Assembly (NCBI RefSeq): GCF_017115095.1
Contig: NZ_JABXKI010000031.1
Span: 1 to 34,648, forward strand
DNA: 34,648 nucleotides
Direction: 5' to 3'
Origin: Nostoc sp. NMS4
GTDB taxonomy: Bacteria; Cyanobacteriota; Cyanobacteriia; Cyanobacteriales; Nostocaceae
Under the pieces are notes generated by a model that saw nothing but the letters and a program-made list of their open reading frames with translations, was not told the DNA's origin and did no database searches. The translations under genes and the position numbers were made by a program. Within the stretch, counting starts at the first letter, position 1. Each line of letters starts with the position of its first letter. This document shows positions 1 to 7,035 of this stretch, piece after piece.

Positions 1-104
1 CAGGGGAGGCAGGGGAGGCAGGGGGAGAAGAATTAATAACCAATGCCCAATGCTCAATGCCCAATGCCCAATGCCCAATGCCCAATGCCCAATACCCAAT
101 ACCC
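1..104. repeat. Short tandem repeats at the left edge
   Basis: Positions 1-30 hold a purine-rich repeat (unit about CAGGGGAGG). Positions 40-104 hold about nine tandem copies of the heptamer CCAATGC, with variants CTCAATG and CCAATAC. Heptameric repeats of this kind are typical of intergenic DNA in Nostoc-type cyanobacteria. No gene is seen in this stretch. Confidence 0.85.
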
Positions 105-197
105 AGTTCAACAAACTTACTTTAATTAATGACAATAGTTTAGTTAAAAGCGTTAGCGTAATTTTACTGAGTTCTATGTCATTAAATCATCAGTTAA

Positions 198-521
198 ATG
201 ATTAAATCCCTGCTGTATTTTTTGTGGGCTGGTTTATTTGAAATTGGAGGCGGCTATTTGATTTGGTTGTGGTTGCGCGAAGGTAAGCCTTTCTGGTGGG
301 GCATATTGGGAGGAATTGCTTTAGCTGTCTATGGGGTTATTGCAACACTCCAACCGGCAAATTTTGGCAGAGTGTATGCAGCTTACGGCGGTGTTTTTAT
401 TGCAATGGCAATGCTTTGGGGTTGGAAGGTAGACGGGGTAACTCCAGATCGCTACGATTTAATCGGAGTATGTTTAGCAATAGTTAGTGTTTTAATTATC
501 ATGTTTGCTCCCAGAACTTAA
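198..521 (+). CDS. Small membrane protein of the YnfA/UPF0060 family
   Basis: A 107-residue, very hydrophobic protein with four predicted membrane segments (about residues 4-22, 30-50, 60-77 and 85-104). Between them are short loops carrying family-type sequences such as FEIGGGYLIW near the start and LQPANFGRVYAAYGG in the middle. Length and motifs fit the UPF0060/YnfA family of inner-membrane proteins, which resemble small multidrug resistance transporters; their physiological substrate is not firmly established. The ATG start at 198 begins directly with a membrane helix. The gene stands alone, with repeats upstream and about 420 bases of non-coding DNA downstream. Confidence 0.9.
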   Translation: MIKSLLYFLWAGLFEIGGGYLIWLWLREGKPFWWGILGGIALAVYGVIATLQPANFGRVYAAYGGVFIAMAMLWGWKVDGVTPDRYDLIGVCLAIVSVLIIMFAPRT

Positions 522-943
522 GTAAAATTTCTATATGATTTTTGACCAATAGCTGCTTTTATATTGTTCCCTTTTAAACAGATAATAATCTCAGAACTCA
601 TGATGCAGCATTTTGCAACTACATGAGGTATACTCCTCCCCAACCTTCACGCCACTTGCTTTATTTGTCAATCTCACAATTATTTTGATTTGTAACAGTA
701 CGTAAATAAAAATTGGGAATTTTGTGGGACTTGAATACAATACTAATCTTCAAAAAAAAGATGCAATGTAATGATTGCGTATTTACACGCTGATTTAAAC
801 CTTAGCAACGACAATTAGGATTATATTTTTGTTAACATTTCAAGAAAATTCATATTAAGTAACTTTCAAGACAAAAATGTGTCCATAAACGTAATCAAAT
901 GTAGTTAAGTATACAAATCGTTGGTGCTTAGGAATAAAAAGAA
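522..943. other. Non-coding region upstream of amt
   Basis: About 420 bases of AT-rich DNA with no convincing gene. It should contain the promoter and leader of the ammonium transporter gene. The only recognisable site is the GTAN8TAC match near its right end, listed separately. Confidence 0.6.
901..914 (+). promoter_or_regulatory. Possible NtcA box (GTAN8TAC) upstream of amt
   Basis: GTAGTTAAGTATAC is an exact match to GTA-N8-TAC, the consensus of the cyanobacterial nitrogen regulator NtcA, and ammonium transporter genes are known NtcA targets. The box lies only 30 bases before the GTG start. In a standard class II promoter (site centred near -41) transcription would then start inside the annotated gene. 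Either the site is fortuitous, it acts in another way, or translation starts further downstream. Confidence 0.35.
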
Positions 944-2356
944 GTGTTGAAGAAAGTTGTGATGATTGGAGCTATGACTCTACTGTTTTTCGGAGGGCCG
1001 TTGATGGGTAATGCTTTTGCCCAAACCCCAACTGCTGCTCCACCTACTGCTGATACCGGAGATACAGCATTTATGCTGATTTCAGCAGCCCTTGTGCTGC
1101 TAATGACACCAGGATTGGCGTTTTTCTATGGTGGATTTGTGCGATCGCGTAACATCCTAAACACATTAATGATGAGCTTTGTGTTAATGGCGATCGTTGG
1201 AGTTACCTGGATTCTGTGGGGCTATAGTCTTTCCTTTGCGCCAGGTTTACCGTTTATCGGTGGATTGCAATGGCTTGGGTTGAATGGTGTCGGGTTAGAG
1301 ATAACCGATTATCTCAAAGGGTCAAACCCGCCGGAAGTCGTCTCTTATGCCGGAACAATACCCCATCAGGCATTCATGATCTACCAAGCCATGTTTGCCA
1401 TTATCACCCCAGCCTTAATTTCTGGAGCGATCGTAGAGCGGATGAGTTTTCGCGCTTATTGTCTATTTGTCTTACTATGGTCAACCTTTGTTTACGCTCC
1501 CCTAGCCCACATGGTCTGGGCGAAAGGTGGATTTTTAGGTTTGGCTGGTGGATTGGGTGCCCTGGACTTTGCAGGTGGCACAGTCGTTCATATTAGTTCT
1601 GGCGTTTCAGCCCTAGTAGCTGCGATCGTCCTTGGTCCTCGGAAAACCCATCCCGATCGCCTTAGCCCACCGCACAATGTCCCCTTCATTTTGCTGGGTG
1701 CTGCCTTGCTGTGGTTTGGTTGGTTCGGCTTCAACGCTGGGAGTGCCCTATCTGTTGCTGGCGGAACTTCTGGTAACTTAGTTACAAATGTGGCAACAAC
1801 AGCCTTTGTCGCCACCAATACAGCAGCAGCAGCAGCAGCTTTAATGTGGCTAATTTTGGAAGCAGTTTTACGGGGCAAACCAACCGCCGTAGGAGCAGCT
1901 ACAGGAGCCGTTGCTGGTTTGGTGGGCATCACTCCCGCCGCCGGATTTGTCACACCGCTATCAGCGATTTTTATTGGTTTCATCACCGCCTTTGTTTGCT
2001 TCTATGCCATCAGTTTCAAGCACAAGCTACAAATTGATGATGCTTTAGATACCTTTCCCGTGCATGGCGTTGGTGGTACAGTGGGGGCAATTTTAACGGC
2101 GATCTTTGCCACAACTCAAGTCAACGGAGGAGGTAAAGACGGTGTATTGCGTGGTAATTTGGGTGAATTGGGAGTTGAACTAGCAGCAATTGCCGTTGCT
2201 TATGCGATCGCAGCTGTTGGTACCTGGATTATTCTCAAAGTTATCGATGCTACAGTCGGGCTACGAGTCAGAGAGGAAGCCGAATTGCAAGGTTTGGACA
2301 TCAACGAACACGGCGAAGAAGGTTACAACTCCGAGTTTGGCGATCGTCCAACTTAG
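944..2356 (+). CDS. amt: Ammonium transporter (Amt/MEP/Rh family)
   Basis: A 470-residue polytopic membrane protein that conducts ammonium/ammonia into the cell. An N-terminal signal-like helix (residues 1-26, ending near NAFA) is followed by about eleven membrane segments. Family hallmarks include DTAFMLISAALVLLMTPGLAFFYGG (residues about 40-64) and the pore histidine pair, H216 in GGTVVHISSG and H374 in FPVHGVGG. The start taken is GTG at 944, with an AGGA about ten bases upstream; an in-frame ATG at 962 is an alternative. It stands alone here rather than in an amt cluster and has no glnK-like neighbour. Nitrogen control through NtcA is plausible from gene family and an imperfectly placed site. 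Confidence 0.96.
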   Translation: MLKKVVMIGAMTLLFFGGPLMGNAFAQTPTAAPPTADTGDTAFMLISAALVLLMTPGLAFFYGGFVRSRNILNTLMMSFVLMAIVGVTWILWGYSLSFAPGLPFIGGLQWLGLNGVGLEITDYLKGSNPPEVVSYAGTIPHQAFMIYQAMFAIITPALISGAIVERMSFRAYCLFVLLWSTFVYAPLAHMVWAKGGFLGLAGGLGALDFAGGTVVHISSGVSALVAAIVLGPRKTHPDRLSPPHNVPFILLGAALLWFGWFGFNAGSALSVAGGTSGNLVTNVATTAFVATNTAAAAAALMWLILEAVLRGKPTAVGAATGAVAGLVGITPAAGFVTPLSAIFIGFITAFVCFYAISFKHKLQIDDALDTFPVHGVGGTVGAILTAIFATTQVNGGGKDGVLRGNLGELGVELAAIAVAYAIAAVGTWIILKVIDATVGLRVREEAELQGLDINEHGEEGYNSEFGDRPT

Positions 2357-2361
2357 TTAAT

Positions 2362-2460
2362 GAGTGCTGAGTTTTGAGTGCTGAGTGCTGAGTTAGGAGT
2401 TAGGAGTTAGGAGTTAAGAGTTTTGTTTATCTCCCTCACCTCCCTCATGTCCCTCACTCC
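2362..2460. repeat. Composite short tandem repeat array
   Basis: Heptamers of the form GAGTNNN (GAGTGCT, GAGTTAG, GAGTTAA) run from 2362 to about 2421. They are followed by a pyrimidine-rich CTCCCTCA-type array to about 2460. The same two-part composite occurs again at 30405-30515. Confidence 0.85.
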
Positions 2461-2533
2461 CAATTTAAAATTGTGTAATTTGCGATCGCTAGCGTTAAAA
2501 TTTGATTCAAATAATTGGTAAATTTCGCTAGTC

Positions 2534-3367
2534 GTGTCTACATCTGCAAAAACCTTTCCAATCTGGGCATTTTTCTCGCTGTTAACCAACGGCATCCTAA
2601 TGTTGGCGGTCATCCTGCTGATTTGGCAACAGCAGAGATTGGCCGCTTTTTTTGGGATCATCACATCCCCAGAGTCAATCAACCTAAACAACTCATCGCA
2701 AATTGCTACACCTGATTTAGGTCGCCGTCACCAACTCACTTATCAAGAGTGGGTAGAAATCCTCAACCAAGAAGCTCAAGTCGCCGCCGACCAACATCCT
2801 CCGCATTTAACTATTCTGGCGGGAGATTCTCTGAGTTTGTGGTTTCCCCCTGAATTATTACCCGAAGGTAGAAACTGGCTAAATCAAGGAATTTCTGGCG
2901 AAACCAGCAATGGACTCCTGAAAAGATTAAAAATATTTGACCGCACTCAGCCAGAGGTGATTTTTGTGATGATTGGCATCAATGACCTCATTCGGGGGAT
3001 AAGCAATGGGGAAATTTTAGATAATCAGCAGCAAATTATCAATTACCTACAAAAGACGCATCCCAGAGCGCAAATTGTTGTCCAATCGATTTTGCCACAT
3101 GCCACAGAAGAAGCAAGTTGGAAAGGACGAGAGAAACTTCTGGGTGTCGCCAATAGTCGCATTCGCAAGTTGAATCAGCAACTGCAAAGCATATCTACCA
3201 AAAAAGGTGTCAAATTTCTCGATTTATATCCCCTGTTTACCAACAAGCAAGGAAATCTCCGCCGGGAATTTACTACTGATGGCTTACATTTAACACCTGA
3301 AGGCTATATAGTTTGGCGTTCTGCATTGCAGATTTATAGCGAGATTGAATTAAAATCCCAGCGTTAA
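2534..3367 (+). CDS. Membrane-anchored SGNH/GDSL-type hydrolase
   Basis: A 277-residue protein with an N-terminal membrane segment (about residues 10-31) and an SGNH hydrolase domain. Visible family blocks are AGDSLSLW (block I, nucleophile S99), the block II glycine G122 in GISGETSNG, GIND (block III, N150) and DGLHLTPEGY (block V, D249 and H252). Such enzymes hydrolyse ester or thioester bonds, often in lipids, acyl chains or cell-wall sugars; the substrate cannot be told from sequence. The anchor places the domain outside the cytoplasmic membrane. The GTG start at 2534 gives a complete anchor. Confidence 0.88.
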   Translation: MSTSAKTFPIWAFFSLLTNGILMLAVILLIWQQQRLAAFFGIITSPESINLNNSSQIATPDLGRRHQLTYQEWVEILNQEAQVAADQHPPHLTILAGDSLSLWFPPELLPEGRNWLNQGISGETSNGLLKRLKIFDRTQPEVIFVMIGINDLIRGISNGEILDNQQQIINYLQKTHPRAQIVVQSILPHATEEASWKGREKLLGVANSRIRKLNQQLQSISTKKGVKFLDLYPLFTNKQGNLRREFTTDGLHLTPEGYIVWRSALQIYSEIELKSQR

Positions 3368-3485
3368 AGTCCTGTGGCAGAAAAAGGCTAAAGCCCAAAA
3401 AGAAGTAATATCTTTGAATACAATTCTGTATCAATCGCGTCTAGGCGCGAGAAAATAAGAAATAGTGGTTTAAGTAAAAAATATC

Positions 3486-4694
3486 ATGGATACAAAAGCT
3501 TTTAAGCGCAGCCTCCAACATTCCGAAAATTACAATCGCAAGGGCTTTGGTCATCAAGCAGAAGTTGCGACCCAGTTGCAATCTGAGTATCAGAGTAACT
3601 TGATTCAGGAAATCCGCGATCGCAATTACACCCTACAACGGGGTAATGTCACAATCCGACTAGCACAAGCCTTTGGGTTTTGCTGGGGTGTAGAAAGGGC
3701 TGTAGCAATGGCCTACGAAACTCGTCAGCACTTCCCCACAGAACACATCTGGATTACTAACGAGATTATCCACAACCCTTCTGTAAATCAGCGAATGCAG
3801 GAGATGGAAGTAGAATTCATCCCCATTGAAGGAACTAAAAAAGACTTTTCTGTTGTTAACACTGGTGATGTAGTCATATTACCCGCTTTTGGGGCTAGCG
3901 TTCAAGAAATGCAGATCCTTCACGATAAAGGCTGCAAAATTGTTGATACAACTTGTCCTTGGGTCTCTAAAGTTTGGAATACAGTAGAAAAGCATAAAAA
4001 AGTCGATTACACATCAATCATTCACGGTAAGTATAAACACGAAGAAACAGTTGCTACTAGTTCCTTTGCTGGCAAATATTTGATTGTCTTGAATTTGCAA
4101 GAAGCACAATATGTTGCTGACTATATTATTAATGGCGGAAACCGTGAAGAATTTCTGACAAAATTTGCTAAAGCTTGTTCAGCCGGATTTGACCCCGATA
4201 GCGATTTAGCAAGAGTTGGTATTGCTAACCAAACTACCATGCTTAAAGGCGAAACTGAGCAAATCGGCAAGCTTTTTGAGCGAACTATGTTACAGAAGTA
4301 TAGCCCCACTGAGTTAAATCAGCATTTCCAAAGCTTCAATACTATTTGTGATGCTACCCAAGAACGGCAAGATGCCATGTTGGAATTAGTAGAACATAAT
4401 TTAGATTTGATGGTAGTAATTGGTGGGTTTAATTCCTCGAATACTACTCAATTGCAACAAATTGCCTTTGAGCGCGGAATTTCTTCTTATCATATTGATA
4501 CTGTTGAACGAATTAAATCAGGAGATTCCATTGAACATCGGCAATTAAATGGGCAGTTAATAATTACAGAAAACTGGTTGCCAGATGGAGAAATTGTTGT
4601 GGGAATTACTTCTGGTGCTTCTACACCAGATAAGGTGGTAGAAGATGTGATTGAGAAGATTTTTACATTAAAAGCAACAGCAGCGCTGGTTTAA
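3486..4694 (+). CDS. ispH: 4-hydroxy-3-methylbut-2-enyl diphosphate reductase (IspH)
   Basis: This enzyme catalyses the last step of the MEP isoprenoid pathway, converting HMBPP to IPP and DMAPP with an iron-sulphur cluster. The three cluster cysteines are present: C66 (GFCWGVERA), C157 ([11 protein letters not shown]) and C288 ([11 protein letters not shown]). Substrate-site residues H96 (IIHNP), H180 ([10 protein letters not shown]) and the following EE are also visible. The 402-residue length, with an N-terminal extension of about 50 residues, is normal for the cyanobacterial/plastid form and longer than the proteobacterial one. The ATG at 3486 is the natural start. It is monocistronic. 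Confidence 0.97.
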   Translation: MDTKAFKRSLQHSENYNRKGFGHQAEVATQLQSEYQSNLIQEIRDRNYTLQRGNVTIRLAQAFGFCWGVERAVAMAYETRQHFPTEHIWITNEIIHNPSVNQRMQEMEVEFIPIEGTKKDFSVVNTGDVVILPAFGASVQEMQILHDKGCKIVDTTCPWVSKVWNTVEKHKKVDYTSIIHGKYKHEETVATSSFAGKYLIVLNLQEAQYVADYIINGGNREEFLTKFAKACSAGFDPDSDLARVGIANQTTMLKGETEQIGKLFERTMLQKYSPTELNQHFQSFNTICDATQERQDAMLELVEHNLDLMVVIGGFNSSNTTQLQQIAFERGISSYHIDTVERIKSGDSIEHRQLNGQLIITENWLPDGEIVVGITSGASTPDKVVEDVIEKIFTLKATAALV

Positions 4695-4761
4695 CAGTGA
4701 GCAGTTATTGATCTCATATCTTGACAAAACAACACACCAATATTAGTTATCAAGTAAGTTC

Positions 4762-4787
4762 GTAGTAAGGATTTTATTCCTTACTAC
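4762..4787. terminator. Hairpin downstream of ispH
   Basis: GTAGTAAGGA and TCCTTACTAC form a perfect 10-bp stem around a TTTTAT loop, about 70 bases after the ispH stop. It lacks a clear T tract. Its sequence resembles the termini of the palindromic element at 28973-29220, so it may be a dispersed repeat as well as a transcript end. Confidence 0.55.
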
Positions 4788-4965
4788 AAACCCTCAAAAG
4801 CAGCTTGACAAAGTACTAGTATTTAGTTATAAGTTCTGACTGTTCACTAGGTTAAAAATGTTTCAATAAACCCTTGATTTTTCAATAAAGGCTTTGATAC
4901 ATTAAGCATGCAGTCAACATCTGACTGATATAATCAGCAACACAAACGTCAAACAACTTTATAAA

Positions 4966-5154
4966 ATGACTAAAAAAATCTTTGCTTCAAAGCAAGAAGA
5001 AGAAAATCAGCAAGCTCCAGAATTCGAGGATCTTATAGTTCCCGAATTGGAGGATCTGTTAGACTCCCAAGCATCGGCAGTCGTGGGCGGGATTGTCATT
5101 GGCAGTCGGCATAGCAGTTTGGTGCATGGTGTATCGGTCAATTTGTGGCCTTAA
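4966..5154 (+). CDS. Putative small precursor peptide with a double-glycine-type leader
   Basis: A 62-residue peptide with an acidic, helical N-terminal part containing PELEDLLDSQ, ending in AVVGG (G41-G42). A 20-residue tail rich in Ser, Val and His follows, finishing in NLWP. Relative to the Gly-Gly, L31 (-12) and V39 (-4) sit where double-glycine leaders usually carry hydrophobic residues. This would fit a bacteriocin-like or otherwise processed peptide. No peptidase-ABC transporter or modifying enzyme lies nearby, and no strong ribosome binding site is seen. It could instead be an ordinary small protein, or not expressed. Confidence 0.45.
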   Translation: MTKKIFASKQEEENQQAPEFEDLIVPELEDLLDSQASAVVGGIVIGSRHSSLVHGVSVNLWP

Positions 5155-5217
5155 CCATTCTGAGTTATTTCCCAAGCATCACTAGGTTCCTTCCTAGCAA
5201 GCTGAGTAAATAATACC

Positions 5218-5391
5218 TCACACCCGCATATCAAACCTACAACCTCGATTTGCTTGAAAAAATTTCTGTACCACTTCTGCTAGTTTGGGGCTTTCCGAAT
5301 GCCCAGATGCTCTACTTGCCCAATTAACAAAATTGACTCCTGTAAGTATTGTGGGGTGGACATCTTGTCCGCCCTTATTTATTGGTAATCC
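5218..5391 (-). pseudogene. Possible remnant of a minus-strand gene (C-terminal end)
   Basis: Read on the minus strand from about 5391 to a TGA at 5218-5220, the frame is open and codes for a plausible protein tail (containing NFVNWASRASGHSE, then KLAEVVQKFFQANRG). It has no ATG near its beginning, is closed upstream by a TAG at 5392-5394, and its first part runs through the 5354-5374 palindrome. It reads like the last 40 or so codons of a lost gene. The family is not recognised. Confidence 0.25.
5354..5374. repeat. Small dispersed palindrome
   Basis: GGGTGGACA-TCT-TGTCCGCCC forms a 9-bp stem with one G-T pair. Palindromes of this type are scattered in Nostoc-like genomes. It lies between genes and has no clear T tract. 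Confidence 0.5.
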
Positions 5392-5662
5392 CTAAGTTGG
5401 AAACATAATTAATCCGACCCTCATCCTTCCGCTAGATTAACAATTTCTGTTGTTGTCAACTCACACCACAAATAAAACTGTCAGCGATTTACTTTTAATA
5501 AGTAATGATGATTTATCGTGCTTATCTAATCCCAAATACCATCTGGTAAAAATAACTCAACGGGATTTATGACTTTTTCTCCGGAAATTCAGCACAGTCA
5601 TCAGAAAACAATCTAAGTAAACCTGATTAGTTGCCCCTTACTTGCACACCCACAATCACAAC

Positions 5663-6964
5663 ATGAAATCACATCTACTAGCGATTGGTTTAAGCAGTTT
5701 GCTTCTAGTTGCAGGACAAGCTAAAGCCTCACAATTACAGTCTTGGTACTATGATTCTAGCCAAAACCAATTAGACCTAACTACCACTTCGGGAATAGAA
5801 CCAAAAGCCTTTGTATTAGATAATCCTAATCGATTAGTGATTGACTTACCGGGAACTAATTTTAATTCCGATACTGTCAAACGAAGTTTTGGTAAGGCAG
5901 TAAAAGAAATTCGCCTCGGCAAACCAGACTCTCAAACCACTCGTTTTGTCGTCGAGTTAGCTCCTGGTTATGATGTTACTTCCCAAAATATATCAATTAA
6001 AGGCGATTCTCGTTCTCATTGGATTTTCAAATTCAATTCATTTAACCGTCAAAGTAATCCCATTGTGGGAGAAAATCGAGAAGATATTGCCATCAAATCC
6101 ACAGATGCATCGACATTTGCTGGAGTTGTAAATCTTGGTCAAGAGATGGTTGGCATCACTTCTCAGATTCGCAGTTTGTTAGCAAGTTATAAAACCTTGA
6201 ATCCAGGAATATTTTTCTTAGATTTAGATACAGGAAATTATATAGATATTAATGGCGAAAAGAGATTTGCTGCTGCCAGTACAATCAAATTTCCCTTACT
6301 AGTGGCTCTTTTCCAAGAAATAGATGCAGGTAGAATTAAACTGACTGATAAATTAGTGATGCGGCGCGATTTAAAGGTTGGCGAATCTGGAATTATGCAA
6401 TACAAACCCATTGGCACTAAATTTAGTGTCCTAGAAACTGCTACCTTGATGATGACAATCAGCGATAATACCGCCACAAATCTAGTTCTCGATCGCTTGG
6501 GTGGTGCAGCAAAAGTTAGCCAACGTTTTCGTAGCTGGGGGTTGCAAAATACAGCACTTCGGAATCTGCTTCCAGACATTGGTGGTACAAATACAACTAG
6601 TTCCAAAGATTTGGTCAGATTGGCGGCCTTAGTTTCTAATAATCGTTTGTTATCCCCAACTAGCCGCGATCGCGTTTTAGGTATTATGCGCCATGTCAAA
6701 ACTAATAGTTTACTACCAGCAGGTATCGGTCAAGGAGCTACCATCGCCCACAAAACTGGTACGTTGAGATTTATCATTGGTGATGCGGGTATTATTCAAA
6801 TGCCCAACGGCAAAAGCTATTTAGCAGGTGTTTTGGTGCAAAGACCAAACTACGATCCCAAAGCCGGAGATTTTGTCCGTGAAGTTTCGAGAAGAGTCTA
6901 TAATTACCTAGACAATACTAAAGTTAGCAATATAGAACCAAAATTTGGCGACCGCACTCCTTAA
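5663..6964 (+). CDS. Exported AMIN-domain protein fused to a class A beta-lactamase-like domain
   Basis: The likely start is ATG 5663 (MKSHLLAIGLSS...), which gives a clean signal peptide ending near AKAS; a TTG at 5642 would add seven His/Asn-rich residues. An AMIN domain (about residues 25-125) comes first; this domain targets periplasmic proteins to peptidoglycan or septa. A serine beta-lactamase/penicillin-binding fold follows, with STIK (S206 in this numbering), SDN (from S267) and HKTGT (K364). The omega-loop region after SDN lacks the usual ExxLN carrying the deacylating glutamate, so a DD-peptidase-like or penicillin-binding role is more likely than true beta-lactamase activity. It is monocistronic and convergent with the peroxidase gene. 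Confidence 0.85.
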   Translation: MKSHLLAIGLSSLLLVAGQAKASQLQSWYYDSSQNQLDLTTTSGIEPKAFVLDNPNRLVIDLPGTNFNSDTVKRSFGKAVKEIRLGKPDSQTTRFVVELAPGYDVTSQNISIKGDSRSHWIFKFNSFNRQSNPIVGENREDIAIKSTDASTFAGVVNLGQEMVGITSQIRSLLASYKTLNPGIFFLDLDTGNYIDINGEKRFAAASTIKFPLLVALFQEIDAGRIKLTDKLVMRRDLKVGESGIMQYKPIGTKFSVLETATLMMTISDNTATNLVLDRLGGAAKVSQRFRSWGLQNTALRNLLPDIGGTNTTSSKDLVRLAALVSNNRLLSPTSRDRVLGIMRHVKTNSLLPAGIGQGATIAHKTGTLRFIIGDAGIIQMPNGKSYLAGVLVQRPNYDPKAGDFVREVSRRVYNYLDNTKVSNIEPKFGDRTP

Positions 6965-6970
6965 TAAATA

Positions 6971-7000
6971 TAGGGGCGTACAGCTAGCTGTGCGCCCCTA
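6971..7000. terminator. Bidirectional hairpin between convergent genes
   Basis: TAGGGGCGTACAGC and GCTGTGCGCCCCTA form a 14-bp stem with one G-T pair and a TA loop. It lies between the stop of the AMIN protein gene and the stop of the peroxidase gene. It lacks a long T tract and also looks like a dispersed palindromic repeat. Confidence 0.6.
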
Positions 7001-7035
7001 CATATCATCGGTATCAGGTATTTCGTGAAATGTTA

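Larger units (their letters stand above)
5155..5662. other. Non-coding region with gene debris and a repeat
   Basis: About 500 bases lacking an intact gene. It contains a short minus-strand coding remnant (5218-5391) and a small palindrome (5354-5374). The AT-rich remainder must include the promoter of the AMIN-domain gene. Confidence 0.6.

Noticed and set aside
1588..1986. Minus-strand 132-codon frame inside amt
   Set aside because: Lies fully inside the conserved amt gene; Ala/Pro-rich composition is the usual shadow of a hydrophobic coding sequence.
2362..2460. Possible CRISPR array
   Set aside because: The units are 7-10 bases, directly tandem and without unique spacers; these are short tandem repeats.
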